From FEB-22 sp003105195 (GTDB lineage Bacteria; Pseudomonadota; Alphaproteobacteria; Rhizobiales; Xanthobacteraceae), in NCBI GenBank assembly GCA_027493405.1, contig JAOSKV010000001.1, positions 870,855-934,854 of the forward strand: a DNA stretch of 64,000 nucleotides. The letters are read 5' to 3'. Positions within the stretch are counted from its first letter, which is position 1. The number at the start of each line of letters is the position of its first letter. Shown here piece after piece: positions 11,831-20,677 of the stretch. The notes below the pieces were generated by a model that made no database searches, was not told where the DNA came from, and saw only the letters and a program-made list of their open reading frames with translations. A program made the position numbers and the translations under genes.

Positions 11831-12188
11831 TCAGGCCGAGCTCCGGAGGGAAGAACGCAACACCATAGATGGTTTCGCAGATTCCCCGCGACCGGATCAA
11901 GTCGTCTTGGGTCAGCCGCGAGTCCTGGGAGGAGCTGGTGGGATAGCGGCGCGGCGAAGACCCAGGCCGTGGACTCAAAGCGGATCCAGAGGCGTGAAGC
12001 GGCGAAGCCCCTGGGCGCCCCTCTTCATTTTCCGCCAGCGGCACGGGAGTGAGATCCACCGCACCGGAAGGGGCTCCGCCGACGAAAGTATCAACTCGCG
12101 CGAAGCTTCGCAGCGCCCAGCCGCCCGTTCAAGCCGGTTCGGCGCGGCCAGGGGTCGAACCGTGTCGCCGCAACGTGCCGTCGGTGGA
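11831..12188. other. region without a recognisable gene
   Basis: These 358 bases lie upstream of the broken glycosyltransferase. The minus strand has a frame open from 12059 to 11622 whose middle reads GICETIYGVAFFPPELGLIALDL, which looks protein-like. It is out of frame with the transferase start and I do not recognise it. It may be a remnant of the true N-terminal region or of a lost neighbour. I see no RNA gene or clear repeat. Confidence 0.4.
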
Positions 12189-12443
12189 TCAGAGCATCAG
12201 GAACGTGAAGGCGAGGAGGGCCATCAGGCCCGCTCCGACGACGGAGCGCCGTATCGTGCGCGATGCTGGCGGTGACCGGAATGCGCCCTGGGCGCGGCGC
12301 TCCCGGATCACCTCCGCCTCGAACTCGTCCGCGGAGGAGAACAGGCAGGCGAGCGCGGTGCCGGCCCGGTCGGCAGTGGCGCGGAGCGCCGCGAGGTCGC
12401 TTTCCAGTTGGGCAACGCGGCGCAGGTGGCTCATGCACCGCAT
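12189..12443 (-). CDS. small hypothetical protein with a C-terminal membrane segment
   Basis: I do not recognise a family. From the ATG at 12443 the product is 84 residues. An amphipathic helical segment, LRRVAQLESDLAALRATADR, is followed by a charged region (DEFEAEVIRERR) and a C-terminal hydrophobic helix, VVGAGLMALLAFTFLML, suggesting a tail-anchored inner-membrane protein. The reading frame has GC-rich third positions like its neighbours, supporting it as real. Alternative starts are a GTG at 12476 and an ATG at 12434; none has a strong ribosome binding site. It is divergent from the phoX-type gene that follows. Confidence 0.45.
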   Translation of the reverse strand: MRCMSHLRRVAQLESDLAALRATADRAGTALACLFSSADEFEAEVIRERRAQGAFRSPPASRTIRRSVVGAGLMALLAFTFLML

Positions 12444-12559
12444 GGTAGGATCATTGTGGTAAACGAGAGGTTTCACGCCGTCCCGGGCGCGCCCGCCACC
12501 GGCGCGTCACCCGCGCGCGATAGAGAGCCCGCATCCCCAACCCGGCGAAGCCATCAGCC

Positions 12560-14523
12560 ATGACCGAGACCGCTTTCTCCCGCGCGCAGGCCTTCGAGCC
12601 GCCCGAGCATGTCGGCCGCAACCCGACAATCGGCGAGGTGATCGCAGCCCGCCGCGGCCGCCGCGACGTCCTCAAGGTTGCGCTCGGTGTCGCCGCCGTC
12701 GCGGCCACCGTGAGCCCGCTCGCGCTCGCGCGGGCCGCAGAGGTCCCCGCCGCGAACGGCATGCGCTTCCGCTTCCCGGAGCTCGCGGCCGGCGTGGACG
12801 AGCGGCACCATGTCGCCGAAGGCTACGACGCCCACGTCCTCGTGCGCTGGGGCGATCCGGTGCTCCCGGGCGCCCCGCGGTTCGATCCGTTCGCGCAGAC
12901 GGCCGCCGCCCAGAAGCGGCAGTTCGGTTACAACAGCGACTATCTCGGCTACCTGCCGATGCCCGGGGCGGCCAATGCTTCGGCCCACGGCCTCCTGGTG
13001 GTGAACCACGAATACACCAACGAGGAGCTGATGTTCCCGGGCCTGGTGCGCCAGGACGCGAAGGCGGTGGCTTTCGCGGACATGACCCGCGACCTCGTCG
13101 CCATCGAGATGGCCGCCCATGGCGGCTCGGTGCTCGAGGTGAAGCGCGAGAACGGCGAATGGCGCGTGGTCGCGGGCTCGCGCTATGCGCGCCGTATCGA
13201 TGCGGACACCCCCATGGAGATCGCCGGGCCCGCCGCCGGCCATCCGCGGCTGCGGACCGCAGCCGATCCGACCGGCCGCAAGGTGCTGGGCACGCTCAAC
13301 ACCTGCGCCGGCGGCATCACGCCCTGGGGCACCTGGCTCACCTGCGAGGAGAGCTTCCACGGCTGTTTCTCGGGGAAGCTCGCCGACGACCATCCCGAGG
13401 CGCGCAACCACGAGCGCTATGGCGTCCCGGGCAACTGGTACGCCTGGGGCAAGTGGCACGATCGCTTCGACCTCGCCCGGGAACCGAACGAGGCGAACCG
13501 CTTCGGCTGGATCGTGGAGATCGATCCGTTCGACCCGGCCTCGACGCCGCGCAAGCGCACCGCGCTTGGCCGCTTCAAGCACGAGGGGGCCTTTGTGCTC
13601 GTCAACCGGGACGGCCGCGTCGTCGTCTATTCGGGCGACGACGGGCGCTACGAGCATGTCTACCGGTTCGTCAGCCGCCGCCCCTACATGCCCGGCGATC
13701 GCGTCGCCAATGCCGATCTGCTCGACGACGGCATCCTCTCGGTCGCGCGTTTCACCGCCGACGGGACGCTCGACTGGCTGCCGCTGGTCCACGGCGCGGG
13801 CCCCTCACCGCCGCCAACGGCTTTGCGAGCCAGGCCGACGTCGTGATCGAGGCGCGTCGGGCCGCCGACCTCGTCGGTGCCACGAAGATGGACCGGCCCG
13901 AGGGGATCGCGGCCGATCCGCGGACCCAAAAGGTTTACCTGATGCTCACCAACAACAGTCGGCGCAAGCCGGACGAGGTCGACGCCGCCAATCCCCGGGC
14001 CGGCAACGCCTTCGGCCACATCATCGAGATGACGCCGCCGGAGGCTGATCACGCCGCCGCGCGCTTCCATTGGGAGATCCTGCTGCGGTGCGGCGATCCC
14101 GCCATCGCGGCGGTCGGCGCCACCTTCAATCCGGCGACCACGCGCGACGGCTGGTTCGCCATGCCCGATAGCTGCGCTGTCGACCACATGGGGCGCCTGT
14201 GGGTCGCGACCGACGGCAATTCCGCGAAACGCACCGGACGCACCGACGGCGTCTGGGCGCTGGAGACCGAGGGGCCGCTGCGCGCCACCGGGAAGCTGTT
14301 CTTCCGCTGCCCGGTCGGCGCGGAGGTCTGCGGCCCCGCGTTCACGCCCGACGACGAGACGCTGTTCGTCGCCGTGCAGCATCCCGGCGAGACCGGCGAT
14401 TCGAACCGGCCCTCCACCTTCGACGACCCGAACACGCGCTGGCCCGACTTCCGCGCCGACATGCCGCCGCGTCCCTCGGTCCTCGCGATCACGAGACGGG
14501 GCGGCGGCAGGATCGCGACGTGA
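12560..14523 (+). CDS. PhoX/DUF839 family phosphatase, Tat-exported, with a one-base frameshift
   Basis: PhoX-type proteins are periplasmic or cell-surface alkaline phosphatases dependent on calcium and iron. The N-terminus carries a twin-arginine signal (GRRDVLK followed by a hydrophobic stretch ending in LARA). Conserved segments include LLVVNHEYTNEELMF, NTCAGGITPWGTWLTCEES, EIDPFDP and, in the second half, MDRPEGIAADPRTQKVYLMLTNN. The protein is continuous up to WLPLVHGAG, then the correct frame shifts. Adding one C to the CCCC at 13801-13804 restores GPLTAANGFASQADVVIEAR and a 654-residue protein. The break is in a homopolymer and both halves are well conserved, so I regard it as a probable sequencing error. 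Confidence 0.88.
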
Positions 14524-14536
14524 GGCGGTTGCGCGC

Positions 14537-15751
14537 TCAGCCTGCCAGCGGGACGAGGCGCAGCGCGCCGGGCCGCGCGGCTTCCTCGTAATCGTGCCGC
14601 GGCACGATCGCCTCGACCCGGTCACGGCCGGCATGCTTGGCGCGGTAGAGCGCGATGTCGGCGCGCGCGAGCAGATCGTCGATTCCGCTCGAGTAGTCGT
14701 CCGAGCAGGCGATGCCGACGCTCACGGTGGCCTGCAGCGCCTGGCCGTCCACCTCCGTAGCCACCTGCCCGAAATGATCGCGGATCGATTCACCGATCGC
14801 CACCGCGGTGTTGAGGTCGGCCTCGGGGAGCAGGACCGCGAACTCCTCGCCGCCCAGCCGCCCCGCGAGGTCGTCGGGCCGCAGGTGCCGCATGACGATG
14901 TCCGCGAACAGCTGCAGCGCGCGGTCGCCCGCGGCGTGACCGTGGCAGTCGTTGATCTCCTTGAAGCGGTCGAGGTCGAACAGCAGCAGCGCCACGGGTC
15001 GCTGCGGCAGGAAGCGGTTGCGCAGCAGCGGCTCGGCCCGTTCCAGGAAGGCGCGGCGATTGGCGAGCTCGGTGAGCGGATCGACCAGCGCGGCGGTCCG
15101 GTAGTGCAGCTCCGCGCGCTGCCGCGGCAGGATCAGCATCAGGAACCCGAGCAGCAGGCCGCAGATGAGGCCGGCGACCGCACTCTGGATGAACCAGCCG
15201 CTGATCTCCAGCGGTAGCGCGTCGGGGATCGGCGCCACGATGGTCATGGCGATCCGCGCCTGCAGCAACAGGACGTAGACCGCGAACAGGACGAGGAGGA
15301 GGCTGCGCGCCCTGAGCGGCTCCGCGCGTCCGCGCCAGAGCTCGTGCGCGGCGAGCGCGCAGAAGAGCGACATGAAGCTCGACGCCAGCACGACCCGGGC
15401 GTTGACGTTCTCGGCGAACGGCGCGATCTGCATCGCCACGATCCAGATCGCCGGCGCCGCCAGGATCGCGGCGACCCGGGTGGTCCGGCCCTCGAAGGCG
15501 CGCGCGCCCATCCAGACCATGCCGTAGCCGCCGAGCACCAGGGCATTGGCGAGCACGATCGACACGAACGGCCCGAGAACCGGCCGCAATGTCACGAGCG
15601 TGAAGCCGGTGGCGATCAGGATGTAAGCCGCGCCCCACCAGGCCCACGCGGTCACGGCGCGGTTCTCGGCCCAGGAGAACAGCATGAGCACGCCGACGAG
15701 TCCGGCCACGGCAACCGACATCAAGGCAATCGTCGGAAAGTCGAGGGTCAC
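14537..15751 (-). CDS. membrane-bound diguanylate cyclase (GGDEF)
   Basis: Predicted to make cyclic di-GMP from two GTP. Residues 1-210 contain about six to seven membrane helices with no recognised sensory domain. The C-terminal GGDEF domain begins at DPLTELANRRAF and has the active-site motif GGEEF (300-304). An RxxD inhibitory site, Arg291-Pro-Asp-Asp294, lies five residues upstream, so product inhibition is likely. There is no EAL domain. Length is 404 residues. The gene converges on the phoX-type gene with a 13-base gap and is not obviously in an operon. The signal sensed cannot be inferred. Confidence 0.93.
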   Translation of the reverse strand: MTLDFPTIALMSVAVAGLVGVLMLFSWAENRAVTAWAWWGAAYILIATGFTLVTLRPVLGPFVSIVLANALVLGGYGMVWMGARAFEGRTTRVAAILAAPAIWIVAMQIAPFAENVNARVVLASSFMSLFCALAAHELWRGRAEPLRARSLLLVLFAVYVLLLQARIAMTIVAPIPDALPLEISGWFIQSAVAGLICGLLLGFLMLILPRQRAELHYRTAALVDPLTELANRRAFLERAEPLLRNRFLPQRPVALLLFDLDRFKEINDCHGHAAGDRALQLFADIVMRHLRPDDLAGRLGGEEFAVLLPEADLNTAVAIGESIRDHFGQVATEVDGQALQATVSVGIACSDDYSSGIDDLLARADIALYRAKHAGRDRVEAIVPRHDYEEAARPGALRLVPLAG

Positions 15752-15883
15752 GTCGGGGGCATCCGGGGGCGTCGTCTTGGCGACTTCGCCCGCACTCTAG
15801 GCCGGGAGATGCTGCCGTGACGTTAATGCCTTCGCAGAAGCGCGCGGTATCGGAGCGCATCCTCGCGATCGACGCTCCATGCG

Positions 15884-15908
15884 AAAGGGGCGCGCCGCGG
15901 CGCGCCCC
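15884..15908 (-). terminator. intrinsic terminator downstream of rplM-rpsI
   Basis: GGGGCGCGCC (15887-15896) pairs with GGCGCGCCCC (15899-15908). On the minus strand the stem is followed by TTTC. It lies about 30 bases beyond the rpsI stop, as expected for the end of the rplM-rpsI transcript. Confidence 0.65.
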
Positions 15909-15940
15909 CGACAACTCCGGCTCGAGCCGTGTCTGCGCGA

Positions 15941-16417
15941 TCAGCGCTTGGAGAACTGGAACGAGCGCCGCGCCTTCGCGCGGCCGTACTTCTTGCGCTC
16001 GACCACGCGCGAGTCGCGCGTGAGGAAGCCGCCGCGCTTGAGCACGCTGCGCAGGTCCGGCTCGAAGTTGGTGAGCGCCTTGGAGATGCCGTGGCGCACC
16101 GCACCGGCCTGGCCCGAGAGCCCCCCGCCCGACACGGTGCAGACCACGTCGTACTGGTCCTGGCGGTTCGCGGCGGCGATCGGTTGCTGGATCAGCATGC
16201 GCAGCACGGGGCGCGCGAAATAGGTCTCGACCGGCCGCTCGTTGACCACGATCTTGCCGGCGCCGGGCTTAATCCAGACGCGGGCCACCGCGTCCTTGCG
16301 CTTGCCGGTCGCATAGGCGCGGCCCTGCTTGTCGAGCTTCTGCACGTATTTCGGCGCTTCGGGCGCGGCCGGCTTGAGGGCCGACAGTTGATCCAGCGAC
16401 TGCATGGTCTCGGCCAT
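15941..16417 (-). CDS. rpsI: 30S ribosomal protein S9
   Basis: Small-subunit protein whose C-terminal tail reaches the tRNA-binding P site. The conserved blocks YATGKRKDAVARVWIKPG, ETYFARP and GLSGQAGAVRHGISKAL are present, as is the basic C-terminus GRAKARRSFQFSKR ending in Lys-Arg. An N-terminal extension of about 30 residues (MAETMQSLDQLSALKP) is typical of rhizobial S9. I use the ATG at 16417 (158 residues); a GTG two codons upstream overlaps the rplM stop and is also possible. It is the second gene of the rplM-rpsI operon. Confidence 0.97.
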   Translation of the reverse strand: MAETMQSLDQLSALKPAAPEAPKYVQKLDKQGRAYATGKRKDAVARVWIKPGAGKIVVNERPVETYFARPVLRMLIQQPIAAANRQDQYDVVCTVSGGGLSGQAGAVRHGISKALTNFEPDLRSVLKRGGFLTRDSRVVERKKYGRAKARRSFQFSKR

Positions 16418-16419
16418 GG

Positions 16420-16884
16420 TCACGCGCTCCTCGAGTTCTTGCGGTTCATGGCGGCGATGTCGAGCGTCTCGGGCTGCTGCGCCTCGTGCGGATGGGCCGG
16501 GCCCTTGTAGACCCGCAGGTTGCCGAGCTGGCGCCGGCCGAGCGGCCCGCGCGGCAGCATGCGTTCCACCGCCTTCTCGACCACGCGCTCGGGGTGCCGG
16601 CCTTCCAGGATGAACTTGGCGCTGCGTTCCTTGATGCCGCCGATGAAGCCGGTGTGGTGGTGGTAGACCTTGTTCTCGCGCTTGCGCCCGGTCAGCACGA
16701 CCTTCTCGGCGTTGACGACGATGACGTTGTCACCGCAGTCGACATGAGGCGTGAAGGTCGGCTTGTGCTTGCCGCGCAGACGCAGCGCCACGAGCGAGGC
16801 GAGACGGCCGACGACGAGCCCTTGCGCGTCGATCAGCACCCATTTCTTCTCGACCTCGGCGGGCTTGGCCGAATAGGTGGACAT
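16420..16884 (-). CDS. rplM: 50S ribosomal protein L13
   Basis: Early-assembling large-subunit protein, 154 residues. Diagnostic segments are KKWVLIDAQGLVVGRLAS, HVDCGDNVIVVNAEKV, VYHHHTGFIGG and RMLPRGPLGRRQLGNLRVY. The start at 16884 reads MSTYSAKPAEVEKKW, standard for alphaproteobacterial L13. It is translationally coupled to rpsI. Its leader contains a 16-base tandem repeat array, described separately, that could take part in regulation. Confidence 0.98.
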   Translation of the reverse strand: MSTYSAKPAEVEKKWVLIDAQGLVVGRLASLVALRLRGKHKPTFTPHVDCGDNVIVVNAEKVVLTGRKRENKVYHHHTGFIGGIKERSAKFILEGRHPERVVEKAVERMLPRGPLGRRQLGNLRVYKGPAHPHEAQQPETLDIAAMNRKNSRSA

Positions 16885-16886
16885 GA

Positions 16887-16934
16887 TCTGTTCCGTTGCG
16901 AACTTGTAATGTTGAGAACGTGTAACGTTGAGAA
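16887..16934 (-). repeat. three imperfect 16-bp tandem repeats in the rplM leader
   Basis: Directly upstream of the rplM start there are three consecutive 16-base units: 16919-16934, 16903-16918 and 16887-16902. On the coding strand the first two are TTCTCAACGTTACACG and TTCTCAACATTACAAG, with two differences. The third, TTCGCAACGGAACAGA, is more diverged and ends two bases before the ATG, overlapping the probable GGAAC ribosome binding site. The array lies in the untranslated leader or promoter-proximal region. Confidence 0.7.
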
Positions 16935-17053
16935 TGCGGCGGCGCCGCGCGGCACCGGTCGGCCGGGCTTCTACACGACCCCCGGACTCGCGTCAACGCA
17001 ACGCAATGCAAAAATATCTAGTCGCAGCAATGGCTTGGAATTTAGGTGTAATA

Positions 17054-17500
17054 TTACCGTCCGATATCTCCGTTGCGCGGCGGGATCGAATAGGTGGACG
17101 TGACATGGGCGACCGGCTCCGCCTCACCCTCCGAATGGATCGCCACCTCGCCGACCGCGAGCCGCTTGCCGAGCTTCATCAACCGTGCCTCGGCGATCAG
17201 CGCCGCCCGCGCGGGCTTGCGGAGGAAATTGATGTTGAGGTTGGTGGTGACCGCGAGCGGCACCCGCCCGATGGCGCCGAGCAGCGCGACATAGAGGCTG
17301 AAATCCGCGAGCGCCATCATGGTCGGACCCGAGATCGTCCCGCCGGGGCGGATCAGCCGCGTCTGGTACTCCTGCCGCACGCGGCATCCCTGGTGCCAGA
17401 CCGCCTCGATGGTGAGGCCGCTGCCCGGGAAAAAGGCCTGCGGAAACTCGGCCGCGAGGTAGTCCGCGAGCTCCTCGGCCGTCATGGCGACGTCCGGCAT
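17054..17500 (-). CDS. PaaI-type hotdog-fold thioesterase family protein
   Basis: A 148-residue hotdog-fold protein predicted to hydrolyse acyl-CoA thioesters in the cytoplasm. The core has RPGGTISGPTMMALADFSLY, where the acidic residue of ALAD aligns with the PaaI catalytic position, then TTNLNINFLRKP and the strands LIAEARLMKLGKRLAVGEV. The ATG at 17500 is preceded by GGGAGAGGA, an excellent ribosome binding site; an internal ATG follows at MTAEE. It lies about 170 bases upstream of rplM on the same strand and is divergent from an enoyl-CoA hydratase-like gene. The acyl substrate is unknown. Confidence 0.88.
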   Translation of the reverse strand: MPDVAMTAEELADYLAAEFPQAFFPGSGLTIEAVWHQGCRVRQEYQTRLIRPGGTISGPTMMALADFSLYVALLGAIGRVPLAVTTNLNINFLRKPARAALIAEARLMKLGKRLAVGEVAIHSEGEAEPVAHVTSTYSIPPRNGDIGR

Positions 17501-17626
17501 GCAATCCTCTCCCCCAAGCTTCGCCAATGGCCTTAAACGATCGGCCCGCGAAGCGGAAGCCATGGTCCGCGCCCTTGCGCGGGGCGCCCGCATGGCTAAG
17601 TTTCGCGGGCAGCCCGGAGTGACGTC

Positions 17627-18421
17627 ATGAGCCCGCCCGCATCCGCCGTCCGACCGCTCGCCTCCGACGCCCCGGTCCTCCTGCGCGAGGACGATCGCGG
17701 CATCGCGCTCCTCACCCTCAACCGCCCGCAGGCGCGCAACAGCCTCTCCGAGGCGATGCTGCACGCCCTCGGCGACACCCTCGCGGCGATCGCCGCGGAC
17801 CGCGGCGTCCGCGCCGTGGTGCTCACCGGCAACGGCCCCGTGTTCTCGGCCGGCCACGATCTCAAGGAGCTCACCGCCCATCGCGCCGATCCGGATCGCG
17901 GACGCGCCTACTACAAGCAGCTCATGGACGCCTGCGGCGCCGTGATGCAGATGATCGTGCGACTGCCGCAGCCCGTGATCGCCGCCGTGCAGGGCACCGC
18001 CACCGCGGCGGGCTGCCAGCTGGTCGCGACCTGCGACCTCGCGGTCGCCTCCTCGGCCGCGAAGTTCGCCACCCCCGGCGTGAACATCGGCCTGTTCTGC
18101 TCGACTCCCATGGTCGCACTTTCGCGCAATCTCGCGCGCAAGCACGCCATGGAGATGCTGCTCACCGGCGACATGATCCCGGCCGCGGACGCGCTCCGCA
18201 TGGGCCTGGTCAACCGCGTGGTCGCGCCCGGCACCGAGCGCGCGGAGGCGCTCGCGCTCGCCGCCACGATCGCCTCCAAGTCGACGCTCACCGTGCGGAC
18301 CGGCAAGGAGGCCTTCTACCGCCAGCTCGAGATGGACCTCGCCTCGGCCTACGCCTATGCGAGCCAGGTGATGGTCGAGAACATGCTCGCGCGCGACGCC
18401 GAGGAGGGTATCGGCGTATAG
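17627..18421 (+). CDS. enoyl-CoA hydratase/isomerase family protein (ECHDC3-like), C-terminus disrupted
   Basis: Crotonase-fold protein, 264 residues as read. The CoA-binding and oxyanion-hole segments FSAGHDLKEL and GTATAAGCQL are present. The paired catalytic glutamates of true hydratases are not evident (the second site reads ATPGVNIGLFCSTP), which resembles ECHDC3-type proteins of uncertain reaction. The reading frame ends abruptly at DAEEGIGV. About 20 bases after the stop, in another frame, comes a sequence that would encode the family's usual ending (roughly AFIKG-RTKWEDK then a stop). The last dozen residues are therefore probably scrambled by indels between about 18413 and 18475. Confidence 0.85.
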   Translation: MSPPASAVRPLASDAPVLLREDDRGIALLTLNRPQARNSLSEAMLHALGDTLAAIAADRGVRAVVLTGNGPVFSAGHDLKELTAHRADPDRGRAYYKQLMDACGAVMQMIVRLPQPVIAAVQGTATAAGCQLVATCDLAVASSAAKFATPGVNIGLFCSTPMVALSRNLARKHAMEMLLTGDMIPAADALRMGLVNRVVAPGTERAEALALAATIASKSTLTVRTGKEAFYRQLEMDLASAYAYASQVMVENMLARDAEEGIGV

Positions 18422-18527
18422 GGGAGAGGTATCGCGCTTTATCAAAGGCGCACCAAGTGGGAAGACAAGTGAGCTGTCGCGCGTCCCTCCCGGTCCCCAT
18501 GTCCGGGGCCCCGCCCGCGAGCGCGCG

Positions 18528-19118
18528 ATGAACCACGACACCTATCCGGACCCCTACATCCGCGGCATCCTCAACACCGTGAAGACGATCGCCATGGTCG
18601 GCTTCTCGCCGAAGGAGAGCCGGCCGAGCTATTTCGCCTTCAAGTACCTGCTCGAGCGCGGCTACAACATGATTCCCGTGAACCCGGGCCAGGCCGGCAA
18701 GGAGGTGCTCGGCCGCAAGGTCCATGCGCGGCTCGCCGACGTCCCGGAGCCGATCGACATGGTCGACGTGTTCCGCGCCTCGCAGTTCGCGAGGTCCGTG
18801 GTCGAGGAGGCGATCGCGCTCGTGCCGCGGCCGCAGGTGATCTGGATGCAGCTCGGCGTGCGCGACGACGACGCCGCGGCCTTGGCCGAGGCGAACGGCA
18901 TCAAGGTGGTCATGAACCGCTGCCCCAAGATCGAGTATGGCCGCCTCTCCTCCGAGATCGGCTGGATGGGCGTCAACTCGCGCACCCTGACCTCGAAGAA
19001 GGCGCAGATGCTCGGCCGCGGCGTGCAGCGCATGTCGCTCAACCGCACGACGCTCGCGGGCGGCAGCACCCAGGCGACCGAGCGGGCGCAGCAGGAGGAC
19101 AAGGACGGCGGCTCTTGA
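18528..19118 (+). CDS. CoA-binding (YccU-type) protein
   Basis: Rossmann-fold CoA-binding domain protein of 196 residues. The start MNHDTYPDPYIRGILNTVKT and the following IAMVGFSPKESRPSYFAFKYL form the usual nucleotide-binding first strand and loop; VIWMQLGVRDDDAA and KVVMNRCPKIEYGR are also characteristic. The physiological role of this family is poorly defined. It lies between an enoyl-CoA hydratase-like gene and an O-acetylhomoserine sulfhydrylase, all on the plus strand, an association often seen in Rhizobiales. The C-terminal extension from about residue 145 is low-complexity and polar. Confidence 0.88.
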   Translation: MNHDTYPDPYIRGILNTVKTIAMVGFSPKESRPSYFAFKYLLERGYNMIPVNPGQAGKEVLGRKVHARLADVPEPIDMVDVFRASQFARSVVEEAIALVPRPQVIWMQLGVRDDDAAALAEANGIKVVMNRCPKIEYGRLSSEIGWMGVNSRTLTSKKAQMLGRGVQRMSLNRTTLAGGSTQATERAQQEDKDGGS

Positions 19119-19304
19119 CCATGACCACGACAGCGCCCGGCGTGGACAATTCAACGCCGGACGCCGTAAGGCTCATACGCTGGCTCACACGTCGATGCCG
19201 TCACGTAGCGGGCGCCACAGGGCCCTTCGCCCGCCTGAGTCCGCTTGAACGCCCGAATAGCCTTGTGTAGAACTGACGTTCTGTAAAACGAACAATACGA
19301 TCTG

Positions 19305-19341
19305 AGGACCGGACAACCCGGTCCTTTTTCCGAGGACCGGG
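19305..19341 (+). promoter_or_regulatory. leader with two mutually exclusive hairpins before the sulfhydrylase gene
   Basis: Three arms are visible. GGACCGG (19306-19312) can pair with CCGGTCC (19318-19324) to form a stem followed at once by TTTTT (19325-19329), a terminator-like structure. Alternatively CCCGGTCC (19317-19324) can pair with GGACCGGG (19334-19341), which would bury the GAGG-like ribosome binding region just upstream of the ATG at 19346. The two structures share the middle arm and exclude each other, as in riboswitch or attenuator expression platforms. No known SAM aptamer motif is recognisable upstream. Confidence 0.5.
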
Positions 19342-19345
19342 ACCG

Positions 19346-20629
19346 ATGACCGACCGCACGCCAGGCTTCTCCACGCTCGCGATCCACGCCGGCGCCCAGC
19401 CGGATCCCACCACCGGGGCGCGCGCGACGCCGATCTACCAGACCACGTCCTTCGTCTTCGACGACGTGGACCATGCCGCCTCGCTGTTCGGCCTGCAGGC
19501 CTTCGGCAACATCTATACCCGCATCGGCAACCCGACCAATGCGGTGCTCGAGGAGCGCGTCGCGGCGCTCGAGGGCGGCACCGCCGGCCTCGCGGTCGCC
19601 TCCGGCCACGCCGCCCAGGTGCTCTGCTTCCACGTGCTGATGCAGCCGGGCGACGAGTTCGTCGCCTCCAAGAAGCTCTATGGCGGCTCGATCAACCAGT
19701 TCAACCACTCCTTCAAGAACTTCGGCTGGAACGTGGTCTGGGCCGACCCCGACGACATCACGACCTTCGAGCGCGGCATCACGCCCAAGACCAAGGCGAT
19801 CTTCATCGAGAGCATCGCCAATCCGGGCGGCGTGATCACCGACATCGAGGCCGTGGCCAACATCGCGCGGCGCGCCGGCGTGCCGCTGATCGTCGACAAC
19901 ACCCTCGCGACGCCCTACTTGTGCAAGCCTTTCGACCACGGCGCCGACGTGGTGGTGCATTCGCTCACCAAGTTCCTCGGCGGCCACGGCAACTCGATCG
20001 GCGGCATGATCGTCGACGGCGGCACCTTCAACTGGTCGCGCGAGGGCCGCTACCCCATGCTTTCCGAGCCGCGTCCGGAATATCACGGCATCGTGCTGCA
20101 CGAGACCTTCGGCAACTTCGCTTTCGCGATCGCCTGCCGCGTGCTGAGCCTGCGCGACATCGGGCCGGCGCTCTCGCCGTTCAACGCCTTCCTGATCCTC
20201 ACCGGCACCGAGACGCTGCCGCTGCGCATGCAGCGCCACTGCGACAATGCCAAGATCGTCGCCGAGTGGCTCGCGACCCACGCCAAGATCGCCTGGGTGA
20301 GCTATCCGGGCCTGCCCGGCGACCGCTACCACAACCTCGCCAAGAAATACGTGCCGAAGGGCGCGGGCGCGGTCTTCACCTTCGGCCTCAAGGGCGGCTA
20401 CGACGCCGGCGTCAAGCTCGTGTCGAGCGTGAAGCTGTTCTCGCATCTCGCCAATATCGGCGACACGCGCTCGCTCATCATCCATCCGGCCTCCACCACC
20501 CACCGCCAGCTCTCCGACGCCCAGAAGGTGCAGGCCGGTGCAGGCCCCGACGTGGTGCGCCTCTCGATCGGGCTGGAGGACCCGGCTGATCTCATCGCCG
20601 ATCTCGAGGAGGGTCTGCAGGCCGCGTGA
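19346..20629 (+). CDS. metY: O-acetylhomoserine aminocarboxypropyltransferase (sulfhydrylase)
   Basis: PLP enzyme that makes homocysteine (or methionine) from O-acetylhomoserine and sulfide (or methanethiol). The 427 residues fit the MetY length. The Cys/Met-metabolism signature is complete: NIYTRIGNPTNAVLEERVA, LIVDNTLATPYLCKP, and the PLP lysine Lys209 in HSLTKFLGGHG. The C-terminal block NIGDTRSLIIHPASTTHRQL and IGLEDPADLIADLE is typical. The start at 19346 (MTDRTPGFST) is favoured. MetZ, the O-succinylhomoserine enzyme, is a related alternative, but the length and the inserted segments favour MetY. The competing-hairpin leader immediately upstream suggests transcription or translation control. 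Confidence 0.93.
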   Translation: MTDRTPGFSTLAIHAGAQPDPTTGARATPIYQTTSFVFDDVDHAASLFGLQAFGNIYTRIGNPTNAVLEERVAALEGGTAGLAVASGHAAQVLCFHVLMQPGDEFVASKKLYGGSINQFNHSFKNFGWNVVWADPDDITTFERGITPKTKAIFIESIANPGGVITDIEAVANIARRAGVPLIVDNTLATPYLCKPFDHGADVVVHSLTKFLGGHGNSIGGMIVDGGTFNWSREGRYPMLSEPRPEYHGIVLHETFGNFAFAIACRVLSLRDIGPALSPFNAFLILTGTETLPLRMQRHCDNAKIVAEWLATHAKIAWVSYPGLPGDRYHNLAKKYVPKGAGAVFTFGLKGGYDAGVKLVSSVKLFSHLANIGDTRSLIIHPASTTHRQLSDAQKVQAGAGPDVVRLSIGLEDPADLIADLEEGLQAA

Positions 20630-20677
20630 GCCTGCGGCGCCCGCGCCTGTCGCCAGCCCGTCTGAGCCCGTGGCCGC

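Noticed and set aside
19190..19300. SAM-II riboswitch aptamer upstream of the sulfhydrylase gene
   Set aside because: I looked for the conserved SAM-II loop and pseudoknot sequences and did not find them; only the downstream hairpins are supported.
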